A program made the translations under genes and the position numbers. This document shows positions 52,463-61,160 of a stretch of DNA of 64,000 nt, piece by piece (positions within the stretch are counted from its first letter, which is position 1; each line of letters starts with the position of its first letter). Origin of the DNA: Dasania sp. GY-MA-18 (GTDB taxonomy: Bacteria; Pseudomonadota; Gammaproteobacteria; Pseudomonadales; Dasaniaceae); NCBI RefSeq assembly GCF_024734385.1, contig NZ_JANHAP010000006.1:62001-126000 (forward strand), read 5' to 3'. The notes beneath the pieces were generated by a model that made no database searches, was not told the DNA's origin, and was given only the letters and a program-made list of their open reading frames with translations.

Positions 52463-52506
52463 AACCGAACAATTATTCGGAATAATACTTGAATAATAAT
52501 TCGGTT
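52463..52506. promoter_or_regulatory. Tandem TetR-type operator candidates
   Basis: Site 1 is CCGAA-CAATTA-TTCGG (52465-52480); site 2 is TTGAA-TAATAA-TTCGG (52489-52504), with an imperfect left arm. Their centres are 24 bases apart. They match the palindrome at 32373-32392 in arm sequence and 6-base spacing. They lie in the divergent promoter region of the PuuB-like and PuuD-like genes. Confidence 0.68.
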
Positions 52507-52578
52507 TCTACAATAATCCAAGTTCTATTTATTACTAAGTAAGCCTTAGCTATGGCAAATGAGGCGCTGGAGGGGGGT

Positions 52579-53334
52579 ATGGCAAAGTTATTATTGATTG
52601 CGGTGTTGTGTGACGACAAGCAAATTGGCGCGCATCATTTCCACTCGGTGGGCGACAAATATGTGCGGGCTATAGTCGAATCCATGCAGGCGGTACCGGT
52701 ATTAATACCTGTGTTAGCTGATGATTTGAATGTGGCCGAGCTGCTTAGTCATGTTGATGGCCTACTGTTGCCAGGTTCCTATTCCAATATAGACCCCAGC
52801 CACTATCAGCAGGCAAATGAAGAACAGCAGCCATTGCGTGATCCGGCCCGCGATAGCACGGCCTTTGCCGTTATTGCCGAAGCTCAGCGCATAGGCTTGC
52901 CCATATTTGCCATTTGCCGCGGCTTTCAAGAAGTGAACGTAGCCTTGGGGGGCAGTTTGTATCAGCGTTTGCAAACTGAAGCGGATATTAATGATCACCG
53001 AGAAGATAAAACCCTCCCTTTAGAGCAACAGTATGAAGATGCTCATGCTATAGATTTGGTAGCAGGTGGCTTGTTAGCTAGCAGCTGGGGTAAACCTACA
53101 GCGCAAGTGAACTCTTTGCATCAACAGGGTATTAGGCAGCTGGCGGCGGGCTTAAAAATTGAGGCTGTGGCGGCTGATGGTTTGATAGAGGCTTACTCTA
53201 GCGCCAATCCCGATCACTTTATTTTGGGGGCGCAATGGCACCCAGAGTGGCAAGTTAGTAACAACCCATTTAATTTGAGTTTGTTTAAGTTATTTGAGCA
53301 AGCCTGTAATCAATATAGAAATAAAAAAGCATAA
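52579..53334 (+). CDS. puuD: Gamma-glutamyl-GABA hydrolase (PuuD-type, peptidase C26)
   Basis: 251 aa from the ATG preceded by GGAGGGGGG; a start nine codons upstream lacks such a site. The glutamine-amidotransferase fold shows GLLLPGSYSNIDPSHY, the nucleophile elbow FAICRGFQEVNVALGGSLYQ and the catalytic HPEW near residue 225. PuuD releases glutamate from gamma-glutamyl-GABA, the last step of the gamma-glutamylated putrescine route. Nine bases separate it from the PuuA-like gene, so they are co-transcribed. Confidence 0.9.
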   Translation: MAKLLLIAVLCDDKQIGAHHFHSVGDKYVRAIVESMQAVPVLIPVLADDLNVAELLSHVDGLLLPGSYSNIDPSHYQQANEEQQPLRDPARDSTAFAVIAEAQRIGLPIFAICRGFQEVNVALGGSLYQRLQTEADINDHREDKTLPLEQQYEDAHAIDLVAGGLLASSWGKPTAQVNSLHQQGIRQLAAGLKIEAVAADGLIEAYSSANPDHFILGAQWHPEWQVSNNPFNLSLFKLFEQACNQYRNKKA

Positions 53335-53343
53335 AGGTGTCTT

Positions 53344-54693
53344 ATGAGTAGCAGTACGATAGCAGCCAGTGTCGCAGAGTGGCTAAAACAACACGCCATA
53401 GAAGAGGTGGAGTGTATTATTCCCAATATGGTGGGCAATGCCATAGGCAAGTTTATTTCGCCGGAAGCTTTTTTACAGAACAACAGCCGTATGCCTGAGA
53501 GCTTATTAGCCATGACGGTGACCGGGGACTATGCCGAAGATCACTTTGATTTTATGGATCCCAAAGATATAGACATGTTTTTAACGGCGGATTGCAGCAC
53601 GCTAAGATTAGTGCCCTGGGCAAAAAAACCGACTGCGCAAGTGGTGCATAGCTGTTTCGACAAAAATGGCGTTATGCATCCAGTATCATCACGCGGAGTG
53701 TTGCAACGGGTTTTAAAGCTGTATGCCGATGAAGGCTGGACGCCAGTCGTTGCTCCTGAGATGGAGTTTTATGTTACTGAGCAAAACCTAGACCCTAAAG
53801 AAGAGTTACGGCCGCCAGTAGGTAACAGTGGCCGTCGTGAAACAGCGCCGCCGCCTTTTGGCATTGACGCTATGAATGAATACAGCGATTTTGTGAAAGA
53901 TTTATACGATTGCTGTTATCAACAAAATATCGATGTAGAGGGTTTAGTGCACGAATGTGGCACTGCACAGTTTGAAATTAACTTTAATCACGGTGATGCG
54001 CTATATTTGGCGGATCAGGTGTTCGCGTTTAAACGCACGGTTAGGCAGGTAGCTTTGCAGCACAAACTGCATGCTACATTTATGGCTAAGCCCTATCAAC
54101 ACGAGCCTGGTAGTGCCATGCATATACACCAGAGTGTTTTAGATCAAAGCGGAAAAAATATTTTTGTTGATGAGCAGGGCAATGAAAATGCACGTTTTCT
54201 AAATTTTATAGGGGGTATGCAAAAATACACCCCTTACTGCTTAAGTTTGTATGCGCCTAATATTAATTCCTATAGACGTTACTCTAGCGGCCACTCCGCA
54301 CCGGCTAATATGGAGTGGGGCTATGAAAATCGCAATGTAGGCTTGCGTGTGCCAGAGAGCCCAGCCATAGCCAAGCGGGTAGAAAACCGTTACCCCGGCG
54401 CCGATAGCAATCCCTATTTGGCACTGGCGGCTTCTTTAGCCTGTGGCTATTTAGGTATTAAGCATAAATGCGAAGCCAGCGAGCCGCATAAAGGCGATGC
54501 TGCTGCAGAAGGTATTAAACTGTCCCGCGATTTATTAACCAGTTTAAATTTACTGGATGCCCTACCTGAGTTAGTGGATGTATTTGGTGAAACTTTTGTG
54601 ATGGCATATAAGGCGGTCAAGGCCCATGAGTTTGAAGTGGCCAACCGTGTGGTTACTGCTTGGGAGCGTGAGCACTTATTGTTAAACGTATAA
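53344..54693 (+). CDS. puuA: Gamma-glutamylpolyamine synthetase (PuuA/PauA type, GS family)
   Basis: 449 aa of the glutamine synthetase superfamily. The C-terminal catalytic domain has APEMEFYVTEQNL, GSAMHIHQSV, PANMEWGYENRNVGLRVP and VENRYPGADSNPYLALAA, typical of the PuuA/SpuI branch and unlike housekeeping GlnA, which is longer and has an adenylylation tyrosine loop. It ligates glutamate to putrescine or another amine using ATP, the first step of the gamma-glutamylation route, with PuuB-like and PuuD-like genes next door. A strong terminator follows. Confidence 0.9.
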   Translation: MSSSTIAASVAEWLKQHAIEEVECIIPNMVGNAIGKFISPEAFLQNNSRMPESLLAMTVTGDYAEDHFDFMDPKDIDMFLTADCSTLRLVPWAKKPTAQVVHSCFDKNGVMHPVSSRGVLQRVLKLYADEGWTPVVAPEMEFYVTEQNLDPKEELRPPVGNSGRRETAPPPFGIDAMNEYSDFVKDLYDCCYQQNIDVEGLVHECGTAQFEINFNHGDALYLADQVFAFKRTVRQVALQHKLHATFMAKPYQHEPGSAMHIHQSVLDQSGKNIFVDEQGNENARFLNFIGGMQKYTPYCLSLYAPNINSYRRYSSGHSAPANMEWGYENRNVGLRVPESPAIAKRVENRYPGADSNPYLALAASLACGYLGIKHKCEASEPHKGDAAAEGIKLSRDLLTSLNLLDALPELVDVFGETFVMAYKAVKAHEFEVANRVVTAWEREHLLLNV

Positions 54694-54718
54694 TATTTTT
54701 TGTAGTAGTTAATAGTGT

Positions 54719-54752
54719 AAAGGCCCTTATTGAAAAATAAGGGCCTTTTTAT
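54719..54752 (+). terminator. Terminator after the puuD-puuA operon
   Basis: Perfect 13-bp stem AAAGGCCCTTATT / AATAAGGGCCTTT with loop GAAA and a T run. Confidence 0.93.
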
Positions 54753-54882
54753 TTGAATAAATATAAATTTGAGCTTTAGTTAGTTGTGCAGCGTTGTGGC
54801 TGAGTGTGTCAATTCTAATAATAAATGGTTTGACTGCACGGTATTATTAAATACTTAAGGTCAATGTGAAGGTTGGCGGTAT

Positions 54883-55647
54883 ATGGATTTATCTATAGCT
54901 AGAAAGTTGTTATGGCTAGTTAGTTTTTTTTTCACTGCGGCCAGTTCTGCCGCTAACGAAGTTGTTAGGTTGGTTGCTGATGAATGGTGCCCATTTACCT
55001 GCGCTTACACCCAAGCCCCGCAGGGCATAGGGGTAGATATAGCCAGAAAAATTTTTGAAGATCGTGGTTATCAAGTCACTTATCACACTGCCACCTGGGA
55101 TGAAGCTAAGCGCATGGTTAGTGAAGGGGAAGCAGATATTTTAATCGGTACGGTCAGGGCCGAGACCCCTGATTTACTCTTTCCCGATTATCATTTTTCT
55201 TATAGCCAAAGTTGTTTTTTTAGTCCTAGTGACAGTATTTGGTCTTACCAAGGCTTAAAATCTTTACGACCTAAAAGAGTGGGGGTTATTAGTGGCTACA
55301 GTTATGGTGCAGGCCTGGATGCCTATATGGATAAGGCGCTGGAGCTAGGTATGGCTAAAACCTATGCGAGTACAGAGCAATTATTTGCCGCCTTAAAACG
55401 TGGTGATGTAGATGTGTTTATCGGTGATCAAAAAGTAAGCGAGTACTATGGCCGGCAGTTTCACGCCTCTTTAGCTTACAGAGTGACAGGCTGTCAGCCG
55501 CGCCGCAAATTGTTTTTTGCTGTTAGCCCAGTAGACCGTCAAAAGGGCAATAAACTGATTAAAATTTTAAATGGGAACTTGTTGATAGGTTTAAGAGGCG
55601 GGGGGGTTAAGGCGATACACCAGCAGTATGGCTTTCCATCGTATTAA
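54883..55647 (+). CDS. Periplasmic solute-binding protein (SBP_bac_3-like)
   Basis: 254 aa with a signal peptide (about 1-24, LLWLVSFFFTAASSA). The mature part looks like a family-3 solute-binding protein: LVADEWCPFTCAYTQAPQGIGVDIARKI at the start, then EGEADILIGTVRAE and GDVDVFIGDQKVSEYY. Two cysteines near the N-terminus (WCPFTC) may form a disulfide. No ABC permease or ATPase is adjacent, so it may work with a transporter elsewhere or be a sensor-like orphan. Confidence 0.83.
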   Translation: MDLSIARKLLWLVSFFFTAASSAANEVVRLVADEWCPFTCAYTQAPQGIGVDIARKIFEDRGYQVTYHTATWDEAKRMVSEGEADILIGTVRAETPDLLFPDYHFSYSQSCFFSPSDSIWSYQGLKSLRPKRVGVISGYSYGAGLDAYMDKALELGMAKTYASTEQLFAALKRGDVDVFIGDQKVSEYYGRQFHASLAYRVTGCQPRRKLFFAVSPVDRQKGNKLIKILNGNLLIGLRGGGVKAIHQQYGFPSY

Positions 55648-55737
55648 ATCATCATAAAATGACTGCTAATTACTGCTTAGCTTGCGGTATGATACAGCCT
55701 CTAAGCTATACCTATATAGTCAGAGAGTATTTACCTA

Positions 55738-56370
55738 GTGTTAAGTTTTGAAAGTGTACTTTATATTGCCGGCATGGTGGGCGTTGCGGTATTTGCCATT
55801 AGTGGCGCCCTGGCTGCAGCTGAAGAGAAATTAGATATTTTAAGCTTTGTGCTTTTTGCAACGGTGACCGGCATAGGCGGCGGCACCGTCAGAGACTTAT
55901 TTCTCAATGTGCCGCAGGTGTTTTGGGTGGCTGACCCTTTCTACTTGTACACCACCATTGCGGCCGCAGTGATAACCTATTTCTTTTCCCATTTATTAGT
56001 GTCGATTAGCCGTTCCCTGTTGTGGATGGATGCGGCGGGTTTGGCCTTGTTTAGTGTGCTGGGCACAGCAAAGGCCATGGCCATGAACGTAGATCCAGTG
56101 GTGGCTATAGCCATGGGTATGATTACCCCTACCTTTGGCTCTATAGTCCGCGATATTTTATTGGGCCATAAACTGGTGCTGCTAGAGCCCGAGATTTATG
56201 TGACAGCAGCCTTATTGGGTGGCGGCGGTTACTTTATCTTGCGTGGGGTATTGGCGATAGATGAGGTAACGGCAATTTTACTGGCAGTGGCGGCGGCTTT
56301 TATGTTGCGCGCTGCGGCCATGATCTGGGATTTGCGCTTGCCTAAACTAAAAGACCCGATTAATCCTTAA
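55738..56370 (+). CDS. TRIC/YicG-family membrane protein
   Basis: 210 aa starting at a GTG. Two repeated halves of three membrane helices each, with the glycine-rich signatures FAISGALAAAEEKLDILS and TGIGGGTVRDLFL in the first half and TPTFGSIVRDILLG in the second, followed by a seventh helix near the end. These proteins form trimeric cation or glycine channels/transporters in the inner membrane. It appears to be a single gene, convergent with the hypothetical gene at 56390. Confidence 0.88.
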   Translation: MLSFESVLYIAGMVGVAVFAISGALAAAEEKLDILSFVLFATVTGIGGGTVRDLFLNVPQVFWVADPFYLYTTIAAAVITYFFSHLLVSISRSLLWMDAAGLALFSVLGTAKAMAMNVDPVVAIAMGMITPTFGSIVRDILLGHKLVLLEPEIYVTAALLGGGGYFILRGVLAIDEVTAILLAVAAAFMLRAAAMIWDLRLPKLKDPINP

Positions 56371-56389
56371 TGTTGCTCTAGTTGCCTGC

Positions 56390-56794
56390 CTAAGGTTTAA
56401 AAACTCTAAAGTCCGAGACATAACCCAGGCTCTCCCACACCACGCATTTCACCATGGAATATTCAATACTGGGGAGATTATCCACCATGGTTTTATGGCT
56501 TACCCGGTAATACACGGTGTAGTGTTTACGCTCAGTTTCATGCCGGGATGAAATTTCGTCGTAATATTTACTCACCAAACGCTCGCCAAAGTGATCGTTG
56601 ATTTTTTCTTCACAGGAGTCAGCGGCGTCACCTATGCTGCGTGCTAAGAAACTTTTTTGGATTTCTTTGGGGCCAAATAAAACAACGGTAATGGCAACAG
56701 TGGCGCATAGCACTAAAATAATCGCTATGGCGAGTAGGGTGCTTTTTCCGCCCATATTGGCGCGCAGAGGTACGAGCTTAAATTGTGCTGGCAT
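56390..56794 (-). CDS. Hypothetical membrane-anchored protein
   Basis: 134 aa with one membrane helix near the N-terminus (about 19-40, LLAIAIILVLCATVAITVVLF) and a soluble domain of about 90 residues that would face the periplasm (one Cys near 60, another near 118, possibly a disulfide). An internal start at MGGKSTLL is possible. I do not recognise the family, and neighbours do not help. Confidence 0.6.
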   Translation of the reverse strand: MPAQFKLVPLRANMGGKSTLLAIAIILVLCATVAITVVLFGPKEIQKSFLARSIGDAADSCEEKINDHFGERLVSKYYDEISSRHETERKHYTVYYRVSHKTMVDNLPSIEYSMVKCVVWESLGYVSDFRVFKP

Positions 56795-56968
56795 AGTGGC
56801 TTCTAGCTTCTAATAGTGGCTGCTAATTGTTATTGTTAGTATGACTTTAGCTTACAGCTAAGCTTGCAGTGTAGCGCAAAGCGCTGTTGATGGGTATGAG
56901 CTTGTGCTAAGGTTGCTGGGGTTCGATGTTACATTTCATAATAATAATGCAGGGCTGACTTGCTAGCT

Positions 56969-58192
56969 ATGTTAAACGTTTTTTGGCGCTTATTAATTCC
57001 CATCATATTATTGGCGGCGTCGCTATATGCGGTATTTGAAGTTGGCCGCATTCAGCAACAATACCAGCCTTTGTTGGCCTATTTACCTTACCCCTTGCTG
57101 TTGTTGGCGATGCTATTGGCCCAGCAATTTAATCGCCTGCGTTTATTTGCCGCGGCGGGTATTTTTCTACTGACTTTTATTACTGTGCAAATGGGTTTAC
57201 AGCAGCCCTTAGCTGAACCTCGCCCCTTTTTCTTGTTTACAGCGTTAAGCTTGCTTTTGCCCATTAATTTAACGCTGTTGGCGGTATTACCCGAGCGCGG
57301 GCTTTGGAGTCGTTACGGTTTTGGGTTGATGTTGTGGCTGGCAGCGCAGGCGTTATTACTGGGGCTGCTGCCGGTGGCGTATCTACAGCAACCTTTTCCC
57401 TACCACCACTGGTTTGAGCCACTGCCTATACAGGGCTATTTGCTCTCCTATGCCGCTAGCTTGTTATTTGCTCTGGCCTTATTGGTGATGAGTTTGATGC
57501 TGATATTACGCAAGGGTGAAACAGAGGCGGCTTTATGGGTGTGCCTACTAGCGGTGTTTTTAACTTTATTATTATTTGCTCAAGCCTATATTTCGGCCGT
57601 GCTATTAAGTTGTTGTGCCCTGTGCTTAATGTATTGTTTATTACGCAGCTCACGTGATATGGCGTTTAGGGATGACCTAACTGGCCTGCGCAACCGCCGC
57701 GCTTTTAATGAAAAGCTGCGCTCACTGGCGGGCCATTATGTGATTGCCACCATGGATATAGATCACTTTAAAAAATTCAACGATAGCCATGGCCACGAGG
57801 TAGGGGATGATGTGTTGCGTTTAGTGGCCGCGCACATAGCCAAAGTGGCAGGTGGTGGTGTGCCTTATCGCTATGGTGGCGAGGAGTTTTGTGTGGTGTT
57901 TAGCGGTCGCCAGCCGGCAGCGGCCTGCGCTGTATTTTTAGAGCAGTTGCGGGTGGCTATAGAGGCTTACCCTATAACCTTGCGTAACCAGGCCAGCCGA
58001 CCAGATTCGCAAAAGCAGGGCCAGGGCCAGCGCGGCAGTTCGCGCAAGGCTAAAACTGTTTCGGTAACCATCAGCATAGGGGTGGCCGAGCGCAATGCGC
58101 GTTGGCGCAAAGCGGAGGAGGTACTAAAAGCTTCTGATCAAGCTTTATACAAAGCCAAGAAGCAGGGCAGAAATTGCCTAGTATTGGCTTAG
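56969..58192 (+). CDS. Membrane-bound diguanylate cyclase
   Basis: 407 aa from the ATG at 56969; a TTG three codons earlier is weaker. Residues about 5-225 hold seven or eight membrane helices of unknown sensing role, and about 235-407 a GGDEF domain: FRDDLTGLRNRRAFN, MDIDHFKKFNDSHGHEVGDD and the active site YRYGGEEFCVVF. The position of the RxxD inhibition site holds no such motif, unlike the cyclase at 18047. A basic low-complexity insert (QGQGQRGSSRK) sits inside the domain before ISIGVAE. Makes cyclic di-GMP. Confidence 0.9.
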   Translation: MLNVFWRLLIPIILLAASLYAVFEVGRIQQQYQPLLAYLPYPLLLLAMLLAQQFNRLRLFAAAGIFLLTFITVQMGLQQPLAEPRPFFLFTALSLLLPINLTLLAVLPERGLWSRYGFGLMLWLAAQALLLGLLPVAYLQQPFPYHHWFEPLPIQGYLLSYAASLLFALALLVMSLMLILRKGETEAALWVCLLAVFLTLLLFAQAYISAVLLSCCALCLMYCLLRSSRDMAFRDDLTGLRNRRAFNEKLRSLAGHYVIATMDIDHFKKFNDSHGHEVGDDVLRLVAAHIAKVAGGGVPYRYGGEEFCVVFSGRQPAAACAVFLEQLRVAIEAYPITLRNQASRPDSQKQGQGQRGSSRKAKTVSVTISIGVAERNARWRKAEEVLKASDQALYKAKKQGRNCLVLA

Positions 58193-58227
58193 CTTACTTT
58201 TGCTGACAAAGTACTGTGTGATGGCTG

Positions 58228-58243
58228 TTTTGTGATCAAAAAA
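58228..58243. promoter_or_regulatory. GntR operator candidate upstream of the ALDH10 gene
   Basis: TTTTGTGATCAAAAAA shares TGTGATCAAAA with the aminotransferase site at 46518-46534. It lies 140 bases before the aldehyde dehydrogenase start. Confidence 0.5.
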
Positions 58244-58382
58244 ATAGGCCACTAGCCCTATTTTGGGTATAGACTTTTGGGCCCTCCAATCTTACTATTC
58301 GGCATGATTTTTATGGCCGTTTGCAAAGATGCCAGCAAGAAACATAATTTTAGCGACCCGATAACAGAATTTGGAGGCAGAA

Positions 58383-59849
58383 ATGCAAGATAAACTATTT
58401 ATAAATGGCGAGTGGGTAGCCCCCGAAAACAACGCCACCTTCCCCGTCATCAACCCTGCCACCGAAGAGGTTTTTCACAATGCTCCCGCTGGCAGCGCTA
58501 ACGATGTAGACAAAGCGGTAGAGGCCGCCAGCGCCGCTTTTAAAAGTGACTGGTCTAAAACCACCGGTAAAGAGCGCGCCGTTTACTTGCGTAAAATGGC
58601 CGATGGCATGGAGCGTGACCTGCACAAGCTTACCGAGCTGGAAGTAAAAGATAACGGCAAGCCTTACCCCGAAGCGCAGTGGGATATAGAAGATGCTATA
58701 GGCTGCTTCCGCTACTACGCCAACTTGGCCGAAGAGCTGGATGGCAAATGCGAAGTCACCGAGCTTAGCGATGATAGATTCAAGTCGGAAGTGCGTTATT
58801 CACCAGTAGGTGTGGCCGCTTTGATCACGCCTTGGAACTACCCCATGCTGATGGCCTCTTGGAAGATTGCTCCTGCCATTGCTGCCGGTGCAACCTGTGT
58901 ACTTAAGCCTGCTACCGTAACGCCTATGACGGCGCTAGAGTATGGCGTTTACGCACAAGAAGCTGACTTACCGGCTGGTGTATTAAACATAGTTACTGGC
59001 TTAGGGTCAGTGATTGGTGACCCGCTTACCCAGCACCCTAAAGTCGATAAAGTAGCTTTCACCGGTTCTGTACCTGTGGGTAGCCGCATTATGTCTATGT
59101 GTGCACAAGAAATTAAAAACGTTAGCTTAGAGCTAGGTGGCAAGTCGCCCGTTATTGTATTTGATGATGCCGATATAGAAGGCGCTGTTGAGTGGGTAAT
59201 GTTTGGTATTTTCTGGAACCAAGGCCAGGTGTGTTCAGGTACCTCACGCCTACTGGTACAAGAAGGTATACGCGACAAGTTCTTAAAGCGTCTAAAAGAA
59301 GAAACCGAAAAAATCACCATAGGCGACGGCATGACCGAAGGCACTTTATTGGGCCCATTGGTGAGCGAGAGCCAGTTACGCGGTGTACTAGAGTTTGTTG
59401 ATCACGGCATCGCTACCGGTGTTGAGCTGTTAACCGGCGGCCGCTGTGATGACTTTGAGAAAGGCTACTTTATGAAGCCGACTATTTTCCTAGACCCAGA
59501 TGTAACGGATAAATTATGGGCAGAAGAGATCTTTGGCCCCGTGCTATCGGTTAAATCCTTTAAGACAGAAGAAGAGGCCATAGAGCTGGCTAACGATTCT
59601 ATCTTTGGTTTAGCAGCGGCAGTAATGTCTGGCAGCAAAGAGCGTTGCTCACGTGTTGCCGATGCTATGCGTGCCGGTATTATTTGGGTTAACTGTTCGC
59701 AGCCTACCTTCACCGAAGCGCCATGGGGCGGCTTTAAGCAAAGCGGCATAGGCCGTGAGTTAGGCCGCTGGGGTCTAAATAACTACTTAGAAACCAAGCA
59801 AGTGACCGAGTTTATTAGCCCAGAACCTTGGGGCTGGTATATGAAATAG
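58383..59849 (+). CDS. Aminoaldehyde/betaine aldehyde dehydrogenase (ALDH10-like)
   Basis: 488 aa from the ATG with GGAGG six bases upstream. It has the ALDH10 marks: WDIEDAIGCFRYYANLAEEL, ITPWNYPMLMASWKIAPAI, SLELGGKSPVIVFDDADIEG, and the catalytic cysteine in FWNQGQVCSGTSRLLVQE. The family oxidises 3-aminopropanal, 4-aminobutanal and betaine aldehyde to beta-alanine, GABA and betaine. Under a GntR-type palindrome shared with the spuC-type gene, it is the natural second step after amine transamination. A strong terminator follows. Confidence 0.9.
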   Translation: MQDKLFINGEWVAPENNATFPVINPATEEVFHNAPAGSANDVDKAVEAASAAFKSDWSKTTGKERAVYLRKMADGMERDLHKLTELEVKDNGKPYPEAQWDIEDAIGCFRYYANLAEELDGKCEVTELSDDRFKSEVRYSPVGVAALITPWNYPMLMASWKIAPAIAAGATCVLKPATVTPMTALEYGVYAQEADLPAGVLNIVTGLGSVIGDPLTQHPKVDKVAFTGSVPVGSRIMSMCAQEIKNVSLELGGKSPVIVFDDADIEGAVEWVMFGIFWNQGQVCSGTSRLLVQEGIRDKFLKRLKEETEKITIGDGMTEGTLLGPLVSESQLRGVLEFVDHGIATGVELLTGGRCDDFEKGYFMKPTIFLDPDVTDKLWAEEIFGPVLSVKSFKTEEEAIELANDSIFGLAAAVMSGSKERCSRVADAMRAGIIWVNCSQPTFTEAPWGGFKQSGIGRELGRWGLNNYLETKQVTEFISPEPWGWYMK

Positions 59850-59882
59850 CCCTTAACCAGGCTGTTTTACCCATAAATGAAG

Positions 59883-59916
59883 ACCGCCGATTAAGCCCTT
59901 AATCGGCGGTTTTTTA
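59883..59916 (+). terminator. Terminator after the ALDH10 gene
   Basis: Perfect 12-bp stem ACCGCCGATTAA / TTAATCGGCGGT with a 4-base loop and a T run. Confidence 0.93.
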
Positions 59917-60043
59917 TGTTCAGGATGAACGGGGCGGACGCGGAGACCCACGGCACTCGCTTTGCTCGCGGGGCCAGCTTTGCGCAGGCGTGGTTGGAGG
60001 TCACTTGTAGTAATATAAGTTACAAATTATATTTGGCTGAATA

Positions 60044-60072
60044 TTGAGCTTTTTGTACGGGTGGCCTATAAT
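60044..60072 (+). promoter_or_regulatory. Sigma-70 promoter candidate for the bicupin operon
   Basis: TTGAGC, 17 bases, then TATAAT, a near-consensus pair in the 508-base gap 59850-60357. The transcript would have a leader of about 280 bases before the bicupin gene; that leader shows no known riboswitch to me. The rest of the gap holds only the upstream terminator. Confidence 0.5.
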
Positions 60073-60357
60073 TCTGCCAGTGAGAAACCCTCTTGCTTTT
60101 TATCCTGCTTGGGCGCGCGCTGTATAGGCTTGCCGAGCTAGTGTTTACATTATTGCAAGCGGCAGTTGCGTTATAGCAATAATAACTAGTGCAAAGCTAC
60201 GCTATAGTTTTAGCTCTTAGGTTGATTAACTTATTGTGCCTAAAGGCTAGGGTGGGCAGCTTGTGTTTGAGAGTGATACCCAGCAGACGCTGTGAGCAAG
60301 GCTAGTCATCCGCTTCATAGTATCTGCGCGATTATTATATTTTTTTAAGGTTTTCTA

Positions 60358-61107
60358 ATGTCAGATAAAAGTATTATCCGTTTAAGCACCAACCCTCTCG
60401 GTTTTGGCGAAACTCCTGATGAGCTTAGCCAGGACATGTTTGCCTCTGCTATACCGGCACAGCATTCTTATAGCTACTATGAAAACGATGATATAGGTTT
60501 GTATATAGGCGTGTGGGATACCGATACTATGGTAGAGGCCGCTGGCCCCTATGGCTGCGATGAATTTATGTGGCTGATAGAAGGCGAGTGCGAAATTAAA
60601 AATAACAAAACCGGCGCTATGGAAAAAGTGACAGCCGGTGAACCTTTTATTATCCCCAAAGGTTACGACTGCCAGTGGCATCAAACCGGTTATTTACGTA
60701 AGTTTTTTGTGATCTCTGAGCATCCGCAAGAGTCTATACCCCAGCAGCCTACTTTTGAGGGCATTATTATTCCTCAGGCTGATGCCGCGTTAACGGCTAT
60801 GACGACTACGCCGCCTTTTGCGGTAACCAGCGGTGCTGCGCCGCAAGCGCATATTTGCTACCAAGATGTAACCGGTAAATTTATTTCCGGAACTTGGTTT
60901 AGCGAAGCTTTTGAATCATCAGCGCAAGCCTTTCCCTATAATGAGTTTGCCTATGTACAGGCGGGCTCTATTAGTCTATTTGATGCTGCTGGTAACGAGC
61001 AGCAGTTTAATGCTGGCGATGCGTTTTTTATTGCTGAGGGGGTGGTTTGCCACGCAGTGGTGAAAGATCAGGTAAAACTATTTTTTACCACCGTCGCTTC
61101 TGCTTAA
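60358..61107 (+). CDS. Bicupin protein (DUF861-type)
   Basis: 249 aa with two cupin barrels. The first (about 45-125) has GVWDTDTMVEAAGPYGCDEFMWLIEGE and GEPFIIPKGYDCQWHQ; the second (about 165-245) has GTWFSEAFESSAQAFPYNEF and GDAFFIAEGVVCHA. Metal-ligand histidines are few, so binding rather than catalysis is possible. It lies 53 bases before an FAD amine oxidase gene, mirroring the single-cupin plus oxidase pair at 13774-15964. Confidence 0.83.
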   Translation: MSDKSIIRLSTNPLGFGETPDELSQDMFASAIPAQHSYSYYENDDIGLYIGVWDTDTMVEAAGPYGCDEFMWLIEGECEIKNNKTGAMEKVTAGEPFIIPKGYDCQWHQTGYLRKFFVISEHPQESIPQQPTFEGIIIPQADAALTAMTTTPPFAVTSGAAPQAHICYQDVTGKFISGTWFSEAFESSAQAFPYNEFAYVQAGSISLFDAAGNEQQFNAGDAFFIAEGVVCHAVVKDQVKLFFTTVASA

Positions 61108-61160
61108 AACCCGCTAAAGTATTAATGTAGCCCCCTAATTTTGTTACCAAGAGAGATATT

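Noticed and set aside
53344-54693. Housekeeping glutamine synthetase GlnA
   Set aside because: It is shorter, has PuuA-branch motifs, and sits beside PuuD- and PuuB-like genes.
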